Below are positions 1 to 8,999 of a DNA stretch of 20,117 nt, in pieces (position 1 is the first letter of the stretch; every line of letters begins with the position of its first letter). The position numbers and the translations under genes were made by a program. Source of the stretch: Basidiobolus heterosporus B8920 (Eukaryota > Basidiobolomycota > Basidiobolomycetes > Basidiobolales > Basidiobolaceae); contig JNET01034949.1 of NCBI GenBank assembly GCA_000697455.1, positions 1 through 20,117 on the forward strand. The letters run 5' to 3'. The notes beneath the pieces are model-generated. The model was given only the letters and a program-made list of their open reading frames with translations, was not told where the DNA came from and made no database searches.

Positions 1-1285
1 ACCACCGTTACAGATACCGGCGACACCAATCTTACCCTCCTTTTGCTTCAAAACATTGCACAAGGTAGTGACAATTCTAGCTCCGGAACAACCCAAAGGA
101 TGGCCCATGGCAACAGCACCACCAACAATGTTGACCTTGCTAGGGTCAAGGTTCAATATCTTGGTGTTGGCAACGGCTACAACTGAGAATGCTTCGTTAA
201 TTTCGAAGAAGTCAACTTCATCAACCTTTAATTGAGCTCTCTCCAAAGCCTTGGGAATAGCAAGAGAAGGAGTAGTAGTAAACTTGATAGGTGCTTGAGC
301 AGCATCAGCAAATGAGCGGACCTTGTAGATGGTATGGCCTTCAGGAAGTGAGAGAGAACTCAACTTCTCTCCAGAAACGAGTACCAAAGCAGCCGCACCA
401 TCAGACAAAGTGGAAGCATTGGCAGCAGTGACAGTACCGTTTTCGATGAATGCTGAACGAACTGAACGAAGTTTATCAGGGTTACATTTGGAAACTTCGT
501 CATCGGTATTTACAACTTTCCCTGGTTTTCCACGGCCTTGAGAAACTTCAATGGGAACGATCTCTTCGTTGAAGAAACCAGCCTTAGTAGCTTCATTGGC
601 TAAGGTATAACTCTTGATGGCAAAGTCATCTTGCTCCTCACGAGAGATGTTGTACTCTTTGGCACATTCCTCAGCAGCAATACCCATAGCAAAGTTACCG
701 TAAGGATCAGTCAAACCGTCCTTGGCAAGACCATCAACCATAGTGGCATCCCCATATTTAGCTCCGAATCTAGCCTTGGGGAGGTAGTAAGGAACGTTGG
801 ACATAGACTCGGTACCACCAGCAACGATGATATCAGCTTGTCCAAGCATGATGGCTTGAGTAGCGAGCATAAGAGCTTTCATTCCGGAAGCGCAGACCTT
901 GTTGATGTTAGTGCAGATGACTGAGTCAGGGATGTCAGCACCAAGGGCAACTTGCTTGGCAGGGTTTTGGCCAAGGTTAGCGGAGCAAACGTTACCAAAG
1001 TAAACCTCTTGTACTTCTGAAGGAGCCAAGTTGATCTTTTCAAGAGCACCTGAAAATGAAATATATATTAGAACAACCCGTTTTGCTCCAGTCACACAAA
1101 AAAGCTAACCTTTCACAGCCTTGGAACCGAGCTGAATGGCAGTAAGGGAAGCAAGAGAGCCTCCGAAACCACCCATGGCGGTACGTACAGAGGAAACAAT
1201 ATAAACGTCTACTCAGGAGGAAGGTTTAGTCAAGGTTGTCCAGGGAAGATCTATTACAGGGCAAAGTACCTTTAAGGCCGGACAT
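1..1285 (-). CDS. ERG10: Acetyl-CoA acetyltransferase (thiolase II), 3' end beyond window
   Basis: Condenses two acetyl-CoA to acetoacetyl-CoA, the first step towards HMG-CoA and sterols. Three exons on the minus strand fit: 1285-1270, 1208-1110 and 1049-1 (continuing past the left edge), with introns of 61 and 60 nt. The 388 residues seen start MSGLKDVYIV. Family landmarks are NKVCASGM with the acyl-accepting Cys at about residue 91, GGTESMSN, NEAFSVVA, and GHPLGCSG with the catalytic His. The window cuts the gene inside CNGG, just at the second catalytic Cys (about residue 385), so only about 10-15 residues should be missing. There is no N-terminal extension, which favours the cytosolic form over a mitochondrial one. 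It is divergent from the secreted gene at 1729. Identification is secure. Confidence 0.96.
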
Positions 1286-1728
1286 GAGAAGAATCGCTAA
1301 CTGGAAGGAAATGCAGGAGCAATGCTAAGATGTTCATCTGCGGAGATCGTTAAAATACGATATTCCAATTACACTGGGGTGATGATATCCAGAGACTGGC
1401 TTGATTGGCTACCGCCTAAAAGAGGATTGAAATGTTTTCCTGGCATCGAATAAACGATAAACAAATGGACCACCCAAAAGATTTCCAGTAAAATGCGGGC
1501 AAAGGTGCAGCCAATGATGCAACAGGGATCTAATAATACGATGTTAATCAGAGTGTCCGTTTCTAGTTGGTTTGATGGTAAAAAAGTCCCTACACTCACA
1601 ACATGGTTCAATACTCTCCGGTCGATGCGTAGTTGGAGGTGCCGTGTTTCACGAATACAATAAAACGAAGCTAGTGGAGACCAGATTCACTCTCCTCTCC
1701 TCCCCTGTCCTCGCCTCCCCTCCGCAAA
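1286..1728. other. Divergent intergenic region with pyrimidine-rich tract
   Basis: This stretch separates two divergent genes and should carry both promoters. A C/T-rich block at about 1688-1723 lies directly upstream of the ATG at 1729, a pattern common ahead of well-expressed fungal genes. An 80-codon open frame on the minus strand (1611-1369) has no recognisable domain and is taken as chance. Nothing else was recognised. Confidence 0.5.
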
Positions 1729-2070
1729 ATGAAGATAAGTTTCCTGCGTCTTGTTCCGACCTTGGTTGTGCTGGTGGCTTATCTTCACGCCTCAACAAGT
1801 TATCCCTTGGCAGGCACAGGGAGGGAAGCAGATAGATCCGGACTGGTGATGCGTAGAGCTTTACTCAACGAGAAGGAGGCAGACGGCGACGATCAAAGCG
1901 AGCTAATTGTGCCGCTGTTGGGTTACATCGGTGCCGGAATAAATTATATACCGGCCTTGGGTCCCGCAGTAACTCGTTTCCTGGGAAGTCCTTTACCCAA
2001 TAACTCAACAGTCAGCTTTGGAGTAGAGTTTCCTGAGGAGGAAGTTATCAAGTTGATTGACTCCTTCTAA
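1729..2070 (+). CDS. Small secreted protein, orphan
   Basis: A single-exon protein of 113 residues. The start at 1729 gives a clear signal peptide: Lys at position 2, a hydrophobic core around residues 5-20, and a likely cleavage after the Ala-Ser-Thr-Ser stretch near residue 24. A dibasic MRR (about 41-43) could be a Kex2-type site that releases a mature peptide starting ALLNEKEAD. The mature part is acidic at both ends, has a Gly/Pro/Ala-rich hydrophobic middle (residues 60-87), one N-glycosylation sequon (NNS, NST overlap near 91-94) and no cysteine. A pyrimidine-rich leader precedes the ATG and an AATAAA lies 48 nt after the stop. No family is recognised. It sits convergent to another secreted protein gene, and the two may be functionally linked, but that is only inference. 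Confidence 0.7.
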   Translation: MKISFLRLVPTLVVLVAYLHASTSYPLAGTGREADRSGLVMRRALLNEKEADGDDQSELIVPLLGYIGAGINYIPALGPAVTRFLGSPLPNNSTVSFGVEFPEEEVIKLIDSF

Positions 2071-2117
2071 TCACTCACTTCTACTTCTACCCCACTTTGT
2101 CTCACATAAGTTATTGT

Positions 2118-2123
2118 AATAAA
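2118..2123 (+). terminator. Poly(A) signal of the small secreted gene
   Basis: AATAAA follows the stop at 2070 by 48 nt, the expected spacing for a cleavage and polyadenylation signal. Confidence 0.5.
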
Positions 2124-2210
2124 AATCATGAAAATATACATCCGGCCTTTAGTTTTGCTTGAACCATGAAAATGATCCAATTCCATTGAGAGCACAGTTG
2201 AAACCATGAG

Positions 2211-2218
2211 TCACGTGA
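2211..2218. promoter_or_regulatory. Palindromic E-box TCACGTGA
   Basis: A perfect 8-bp palindrome containing CACGTG, the core bound by bHLH factors such as Cbf1 and Pho4. It lies between the 3' ends of two convergent genes, which is an odd place for a promoter element, so it may be chance. Confidence 0.25.
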
Positions 2219-2291
2219 TGCATTTTTAAGGTTTATTAAAGAAAGTAATCAAGGGAAGTAGTGATGAATAATCAGAAGGTAAAGTGCATGC

Positions 2292-3155
2292 TTATTCTTC
2301 ATATCCTTCAACGGAAACTGGTTCTGGGGCCTTCTTGGTTCCAGTATAACTGGAAGTGTCGAGTTGGCCTTGTGAGGCTCTACTCAATAGGTTAGAGAGA
2401 GGATCCAAAAGTTTGGACACACCTGAATAACTGCCTCCAAATAGTGAGGCAATTGGAGTCAATATGGTTTTGGCTGTGGTGGTTAGCACGGTGGGACCTA
2501 TGGATGCACCATACTTCGCAAGCGTCTTGCCCAAGGATTTTGATAATCTCTCTGAGATCACGCTACGTTTCTCCATACCTCCCTCGTATCCACCGTCCAC
2601 ATTGTAACCAAACTTACCTAATAGATCTGAAACCTTCATATTGAGGACCTCAGGACCGTACATCTTAAGAAGAGGAGTGAACTGTTTGATGTCCACTGTC
2701 TTGAGGATGTCCTTCAAACCGTGAGTATATGACTCCAGCAACTTACTCTCTTCCTCCGAGAATGGCATCTCGTTCAAGTCACGTTTCTTTATTCCACTGT
2801 ATTTCTCAAGTTTGTTGACAGTTTTACTGAGACCCGCGACTTGAAGGAACTCCTTTACTCTCATATTCAAGAAAAGTTTGGCAACTTTCTGAATCTTTCC
2901 TCGAAGTCCCTTAAGGAAGGAGCCTCCCTTGAATATGATCGGATCTTGAAATTCCGAAAGCTCTATTTCAGCTAGTTCACGCTTTGAAAGTCTTCCTATG
3001 TTGTTACCACTGCTCGACAGCTGGTGGAAGTTCATGTTGGTCACCCGGCTTGAGGAGGCTTTGGCTACGTGAGCGTCGACCTGACCCAAGTAGGCGGAAG
3101 CCAGTAATAGACATACAGAGCCGTGGAGCAAATTCATCTTGCAAGTGTACAACAT
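2292..3155 (-). CDS. Secreted precursor with Kex2 sites (multi-peptide pro-protein)
   Basis: A single-exon protein of 287 residues. Translation could start at Met1 (3155) or Met7 (3137); the second gives a more compact signal peptide ending near GQVDA (residues 24-28). Dibasic Lys-Arg sites at 58-59, 124-125 (as KKR) and 196-197, plus Lys-Lys at 274-275, would cut it into segments of about 66, 72 and 77-90 residues. The first two segments begin acidic (ELAEIE, DLNEMP) and share a motif, LNMRVKEFL at 96-104 and LNMKVSDLL at 171-179. The segments look like amphipathic helices; the third has a Gly/Thr/Ala-rich hydrophobic centre. The mature part has no cysteine. Kex2-cut repeated secreted peptides are a known fungal class; this member is not recognised. 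Secretion and processing are well supported, function is not. Confidence 0.8.
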   Translation of the reverse strand: MLYTCKMNLLHGSVCLLLASAYLGQVDAHVAKASSSRVTNMNFHQLSSSGNNIGRLSKRELAEIELSEFQDPIIFKGGSFLKGLRGKIQKVAKLFLNMRVKEFLQVAGLSKTVNKLEKYSGIKKRDLNEMPFSEEESKLLESYTHGLKDILKTVDIKQFTPLLKMYGPEVLNMKVSDLLGKFGYNVDGGYEGGMEKRSVISERLSKSLGKTLAKYGASIGPTVLTTTAKTILTPIASLFGGSYSGVSKLLDPLSNLLSRASQGQLDTSSYTGTKKAPEPVSVEGYEE

Positions 3156-3353
3156 TGTGGAAGAACTGTCAAGTGGAGAACTAGCTTGCTTGGAAATCTA
3201 GATTGATCACAACTGATGACTGGGAACCTTCATTCCTATCAACCTTTTATTGCGCATTCAGCAAACAACTCCCTTGTATTGTGACTCAATGCGCTGTTTC
3301 AAGACCATGTTTCTTTCATTTCCCTTTCGTAGTTGTGCCTAGGTGATTGGATC

Positions 3354-3395
3354 GGGCATCGGGTATTGGGTATCGCGTATTGGGTATCGCGTATG
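3354..3395. repeat. Tandem repeat, 14-bp unit, 3 copies
   Basis: The unit is GGGTATCGCGTATT. Copies are at 3354-3367 (diverged), 3368-3381 and 3382-3395 (last base changed). It lies in the divergent promoter region. Confidence 0.85.
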
Positions 3396-3540
3396 CTCTA
3401 CATCGCTCACATATCTCCCATGCATCGCTCATACATAGTAGATCATTGGAAACTTGTATTGCACTCGTACATGAAACTGATTAGATTCGTGACAAAGAGC
3501 TTAGCCCCATACTCATACTACCATCTTACTACGAGCCATG

Positions 3541-3596
3541 CATTCGAGCTATCCATTCGAGCTATCCATTCGAGCTATCCATTCGAGCTATCCATT
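3541..3596. repeat. Tandem repeat, 13-bp unit, 4.3 copies
   Basis: The unit CATTCGAGCTATC is repeated exactly four times (3541, 3554, 3567, 3580) and followed by CATT. Perfect identity between copies points to recent expansion. Confidence 0.95.
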
Positions 3597-3718
3597 AATT
3601 CTGGTATAATCTCAGGTGCCACCATAATCACAAATGACACCCCAGCTCCCTAAATTGCGAACACTTATGTTTCCCATAAGCATACATACCTTGCATCAAA
3701 CTTGGCAGTAACCCTTTC

Positions 3719-4835
3719 ATGAAGACACTTTCATTAATAATACTGTACCTCCTAGAAGGAAGCCTTAACATACTGAGTTATTTCAGGCACCTATTTGCCT
3801 ATTTGCTCTTGGATGGAACTCCTCCTGTAACAGTCCACTATCCAACACAAACGGCTCACCCTGCTGTGATGATAACAAGGGCCGGAAGTGGAGCAGGTAG
3901 AGATATAGCGCTTTATCTAGCGAAACAGGGGTATACAGTTTTGGCAGGTGTACGAAATCAAGAAGAAGGGGAGCAGTTGGAGGAGTTAATGAAAAGTGGC
4001 TTTCTTGAGGACTGGAATTCAGGTGGAAGTATTCTTCCGGTCTTGGTGGATCTTTCAACACCTTCTACCATTATTGAAGCAAGAAATTTTATATCCAATA
4101 CTTTAAAAGAACTTCGTGTCCCTCTAGTAGCTCTTGTTAATAATTCAGGTGTGAACATCAGTTTACCAAACGAACTCATGTCTCACGCTTACGTAAAGCA
4201 TGCTCTTGAGGTTCGACTCTTTGGCGCAGTCAAGCTTACTCGGGAATTAATCCCTTTGCTGAGCGAAAGTAAAGGCAGAATCCTCAATATCGGTTCGATG
4301 ACTCGGTGGATATTATACAGAAATGCCCAAAGCCATGAACCCATTCAAAGAGCGGTGGACCTCCTCTCTGATGTATGGCAAAAGGAGCTACGGAAAGTAG
4401 GGGTTTTCAGCTGCATGATTGAGCCAGGTAAGTAACCTAATAGGATGTTCTTCAGCAGCTTCACTTAACCATAGCTTGACAGGCGTATATCGTTCAGTTT
4501 TCCAGGATTCTTCACAAAAAATCGTAACTGAGGTAAATCCAGAATTTGTTCGATTCTGTGACGATCGTTCACTTAACACTTGATTTCTTTAGGATTTTGT
4601 GGACCTTGCTGAGACTATTTTCACGGAAATGTTGGATGATTCTATGCTGAAATATTATATTCACGGACTCGATGGAATGTCTTCACGAATCGAACATTTA
4701 GCCAGAGTGGCGCCAACCCCAGAACTGGTGATCCATGCCCTAGTTCATGGGCTAACTTCACGTTGGCCAAAGAGTGTATATACAGTCGGTTGGGATGCGT
4801 ATTTACACAAGTTCATCAAAGCCACTATTGGATGA
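3719..4835 (+). CDS. Membrane-anchored SDR-like protein, probable pseudoenzyme
   Basis: Exons 3719-4427, 4483-4532 and 4593-4835 (introns 55 and 60 nt) give 333 residues. Residues 1-31 form a hydrophobic anchor. A Rossmann fold of the short-chain dehydrogenase type follows: a glycine-rich loop at 53-60 (TRAGSGAG), an acidic residue after beta-4 (VDLS, about 110-113), NNSG at 141-144, and IEPGVYRS near 234-241, which resembles the retinol/17-beta-hydroxysteroid dehydrogenase branch (SDR9C). The catalytic tetrad is altered: the family spacing Asn-27-Ser-13-Tyr-4-Lys lands on Arg166, Ser193, His206 and Gln210, and the first Gly of the cofactor loop is Arg54. It is therefore unlikely to be an ordinary oxidoreductase. 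Fungal DUF1776/Pbr1-type SDR relatives are a possible home, but I cannot confirm that. The AATAAA used is probably at 4969-4974, just short of the convergent gene's stop. Confidence 0.85.
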
Positions 4836-4968
4836 GGCCCATGGAAGCTATCCCTTAAAGCATCGACGTTGCCATTCCCTTTAATCGACTCGAACTTGTA
4901 AAGCACAATATAGATCCCTTTTAAAATGCCCTTTATTATCCGCTTCCTGCGCATCAATTGGATATGAA

Positions 4969-4974
4969 TAAATC
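4969..4974 (+). terminator. Poly(A) signal of the SDR-like gene
   Basis: AATAAA lies 133 nt after the stop and 19 nt before the stop codon of the convergent gene, so the two transcripts probably overlap at their 3' ends. Confidence 0.4.
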
Positions 4975-4993
4975 AATATATATCTACCCCGGG

Positions 4994-5568
4994 TCATGCT
5001 TCAGAGGAGTAGGTGTTCGGCTTGAGTGCAGTGAAATGTAAACACACATAAACGATACCAGATACTATCACTATCACACCAGAGATCAAGTTGAGAACAT
5101 GTTTATCGAGGATGATACAGCCAAGACTACAAAGAAAACCGGTTAACCAAGCATCATAAAGAAACATACGCTAGCTCACCCTTACAAGATATAGACTACG
5201 GTCGGACAATGTGAATTAATGGAAAGAGACAAGCGTTAGTATTCTTCAAGGTACAGCCAGAGCATAATGGGAATACTTACAGAGTCCTTTCCCAAAGAAG
5301 GTAAACAGAAAGGGCATTTGGTTGGAGATAGGGCTAGGGATGCGGAACTCAAGAGCCAGCACGGCTAGACCAAAGAAACTACAAGAGTCCGTTCAAACAC
5401 AATGCTATCGAGAGAAACCGCTTAGAAAGAAACCACTTACATAGCATAAAGTCCAACGATGATGGGTTGGACACCACCATGGACAATCAAACTAATCCCA
5501 CCGATTCCCATCAAAAGTCCGCATATGCAATTGAGTATCTTCCAGATAATATCCGCACGTAGAGCCAT
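4994..5568 (-). CDS. COPI-associated / Tvp15-like Golgi membrane protein
   Basis: Four exons on the minus strand fit: 5568-5441, 5378-5281, 5195-5186 and 5126-4994, giving 122 residues. The third exon is only 10 nt and is needed to join GKGL to FYIFLG in frame. Introns are 62, 85 and 59 nt with GTAAGT or GTAAGG donors. The protein is a small four-helix membrane protein: ILNCICGLLMGIGGISLIV, then a second helix ending in LALEFRIPSP, then the GKGLFYIFLG turn typical of the COPI-associated family (yeast Tvp15), and a last helix ending at LHFTALKP. The family sits in late-Golgi vesicles with the t-SNARE Tlg2. Yeast Tvp15 is a little longer (143). It is not in the list of simple open frames because every exon is short. 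Tvp18 is a less likely alternative. Confidence 0.85.
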
Positions 5569-5728
5569 CGAAGACAACGAGAAATGGCTTGTTGGTTGAG
5601 GGAGTTTTCGGTGTTAAATACTACTATCGATGCCCGAATTACTTTATATAATAGATCCGTCCTTTTTTAATTGATCCCAATTATTTCAAAACAAAACATC
5701 AAGGAAATATTCAGTATTAACGAATAAG

Positions 5729-6620
5729 TTAAGGATTTCTAAGTTTAGCTAATCTTTCTGTTAGATCATCATAATCTTTATGGCCGGCTGGGCTCTCGAG
5801 TATTCCTGAGGGGGCACTGCTAAGCTCATGGTTGAGTTCCAAGCCTGCCTCGTCAGCCACTTGCTGCATTAAACCATCCACTTCTTCCTGCGGTGTAGCC
5901 ATGGTAGTAACACCACCCATTGCTCCTTCCATATATTCGGTTTGAACATCCAAGTCTTCAAACTGAGATTCAAACTTATCCATCACCATGGAGATCTTCT
6001 CGAGATTCATGGTTTCCATGGCTTTATCCATTCCTTTGACAACGTTGGCCATCGAACCCGTGACCTAATCAGGAGGGAAGGTGAATATCTCGAGCTATTA
6101 TAGCGAAAAGGTAACCTTGTATACCTTTCTCATAGTGACAGCAGTTTGAACTCTACTAGAAACAGCATCGATTCTAGAAGCCAGTCTCAAAAAATTCAGA
6201 GATTCATTCTTCTTACGAATAGCATTTGCAGCGTAGATACGAGCACCCTCTATGTTACCCTGTTGGATCGCCTAGTTTGCATATTAAAAGTTAGGAAAGT
6301 GTGTTTACTTGGAACAGTTTGGGTGGATTCCTTTAGTTCTATACCTTCTTTAATTTGTTCTTTTCTGTGGTCTCCTCTTTACTAGCTTTCTTTGCTTGCC
6401 TTTGAAGTGATTTGGCAGTAAACTTGGGATAGATGGAAAATTAGACTTTTGCCTCCTCATCAAATCCTCCCCCCTACTAATACCAACCTTGAGCTGAAAA
6501 AGACTTTCTATTTGACACGAAAGTAAGATGGGAGCTGAGTTGAGGATTTCAAAAACAGAATATTTCAAAGTTTAGGCACTAGTGTAGCGTAAACAGGTGT
6601 GCAAAAAGGATACTCTCCAT
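5729..6620 (-). CDS. DID2: ESCRT-III subunit CHMP1/Did2 (Vps46)
   Basis: Five exons on the minus strand give 195 residues, the family's normal length: 6620-6614 (7 nt), 6507-6488 (20 nt), 6422-6345, 6271-6125 and 6064-5729. The joined start reads MEKSLFQLKFTAK, matching CHMP1 (MEKHLFNLKFAAK in animals), which supports both tiny first exons. Further landmarks are [48 protein letters not shown] and [11 protein letters not shown]. The C-terminus [11 protein letters not shown] is a MIM1 motif, bound by the MIT domain of Vps4. Did2 recruits Vps4 and helps disassemble ESCRT-III on endosomes. The acceptor before the third exon is AAG rather than CAG/TAG. The identity is secure; the exact first splice sites are inferred from the protein match. 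Confidence 0.93.
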
Positions 6621-6975
6621 TTGGGCTGTAAGGTAGAGAAGGCTTAGTTGGAATAGACTGTAAAGAAGTTCCTCTATCTTGGCGAAATGACTTGGATTTT
6701 TACGAAATTTCCAAGATTCTTTATGAGTAAGGGCCAAAACCTAGGATATTATTCGGCTACCCAAATGATCAGATTAATGACGTATCATATAAAGTAGTAT
6801 TTACCTACTTTGGATGTTGATACTGAGTTGATAAAATGGATCAACCATTCGTGTTATTTGCTTCACTTTTTTTTACAACCAATTTCAATTTCAATCTCAA
6901 TCATCGTTCCTGGATGATGTTCACGAAAGTACTGATTACTGTGTGTAAAGGGCAACTTTTCGAACCTGGTTGAAA
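6621..6975. promoter_or_regulatory. Divergent promoter region of DID2 and TAD2
   Basis: 355 nt between two start codons. It is AT-rich and includes CAATTTCAATTTCAATCTCAATC near 6879-6901 as a short imperfect repeat of CAATTT. No specific factor site or RNA gene was recognised. Confidence 0.4.
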
Positions 6976-7923
<948 letters not shown>

Positions 7924-8068
7924 GTTGGCCTATCTTTAACCTACCTGGGTCATGATTTATTGGCCAGAGGTACTTTGCAATATACAATAAGAAAGTTTTT
8001 ACAAAATCAACAGGATAGAGTACATATGTTTGAGCGTTGGAAAGTGGTTAGAGAATGGTTATAGTTGA

Positions 8069-8572
8069 TTAAAATGAAATGTAGATTGACTGACCGCAAT
8101 CCATAGTAATCTCGTGTTCATTTTCTGATGCCAAATAAACTACCCTCCGTAAGCGAGAATTTCTTGTGCACCTGGACAATACTCGATTACCTGGTCTCAA
8201 GGCTGCTTTACAGGCAAAAAGCAACTCTATTGCGAGCTCCCTACGCTTCCCTTCTTCCCAGCCAATCGTAATACTTTTGAATAGCAGTCTACAACGACTC
8301 TCTGGCCATTCCGTGGTTAACCATCGCATGACCAATGCTAGGCGTTTCAGTCCAGTTTCCAACGACAATCTTTCGAGACGTGCGGCGATGTATGGGATAT
8401 TTTGATGATCGCGAACCCAATGATAGAAGTTCGTGTTATAAAGGGAATCCATGGCTTTGACACTACTCTCTACATCGATTTCTCTTGTAAGATCAATGCC
8501 GGCTTTTCTATCGATGAACGTAGATGATTTACTTGAATGTAGCATGATTAGGGTTAGAGTCACTGAAATCAT
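8069..8572 (-). CDS. Hypothetical protein, possible in-frame intron
   Basis: An open frame of 167 codons on the minus strand with no family recognised. The N-terminus (MISVTLTLIMLHSS) is mildly hydrophobic and could be a weak signal peptide. Residues about 36-127 look helical, with Trp-rich spots (FYHWVRDH, RWLTTEWPESR, TIGWEEGKRR). A candidate 66-nt intron lies within the frame at 8190-8125 (GTAATC...ATCAG, length divisible by three); removing it joins ALRP to ENEHEI and gives 145 residues. Intron length fits this locus. Convergent with TAD2 (145 nt gap). There is a real chance that the frame is not a gene. Confidence 0.4.
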   Translation of the reverse strand: MISVTLTLIMLHSSKSSTFIDRKAGIDLTREIDVESSVKAMDSLYNTNFYHWVRDHQNIPYIAARLERLSLETGLKRLALVMRWLTTEWPESRCRLLFKSITIGWEEGKRRELAIELLFACKAALRPGNRVLSRCTRNSRLRRVVYLASENEHEITMDCGQSIYISF

Positions 8573-8999
8573 CAGAGCTATTTAAATGAAGTAAATCTAA
8601 GGAGATAGATGGGCAAACGACATTGTGCAGTTATACCTATGGTTTCGGGGTCGGGGTCGCTTGCCAAAAATCAACTAACGATCCAAGATATGCCAAGCTT
8701 AATATATGTAAGTGTTGTATTCTGAATATACAGTTCGTAATAGCTATTTAGGCATTGCTGAGTATTGTTGAGATAGCAACTCATATGTAGTCCACACTTC
8801 ACCAAGATATCTAGACAAAGGTCTTCAGAAATGGTCAAATTAAGTTACTCGTAATTTAGATAGAATCTTTACCTCAATTATACTACTTTCATCGCATATA
8901 TCTCCTAAAACGACTCATTGTAGAGCAAGCCTCGACCAGCTTTCATTCGCTTTTAAACCCCTGATGCCCTTTGTCTGAGTAACTAATTTTCGTGGAATC
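8573..8999. other. Intergenic region upstream of the SNARE gene
   Basis: About 430 nt, AT-rich, between two divergent genes. It presumably holds the SNARE promoter and 5' leader. I searched it by eye for tRNA-like folds and recognisable domains in short frames and saw none. Confidence 0.4.

Larger units (their letters stand above)
3156..3718. other. Divergent intergenic region with short tandem repeats
   Basis: This region should hold the promoters of the secreted precursor and of the SDR-like gene. It contains two separate minisatellites (listed apart). A 106-codon open frame that spans both repeats has a biased, repeat-derived composition and is not called as a gene. Confidence 0.5.

Noticed and set aside
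329-924. Open frames of 70 and 97 codons on the plus strand
   Set aside because: They lie antisense to the well-supported ERG10 exon and show no domain.
1369-1611. 80-codon minus-strand frame in the ERG10 upstream region
   Set aside because: No domain and no supporting signals; it sits in the divergent promoter.
3333-3653. 106-codon plus-strand frame
   Set aside because: It is made largely of the two tandem repeats and has no ATG context or domain; the region is better explained as a divergent promoter.
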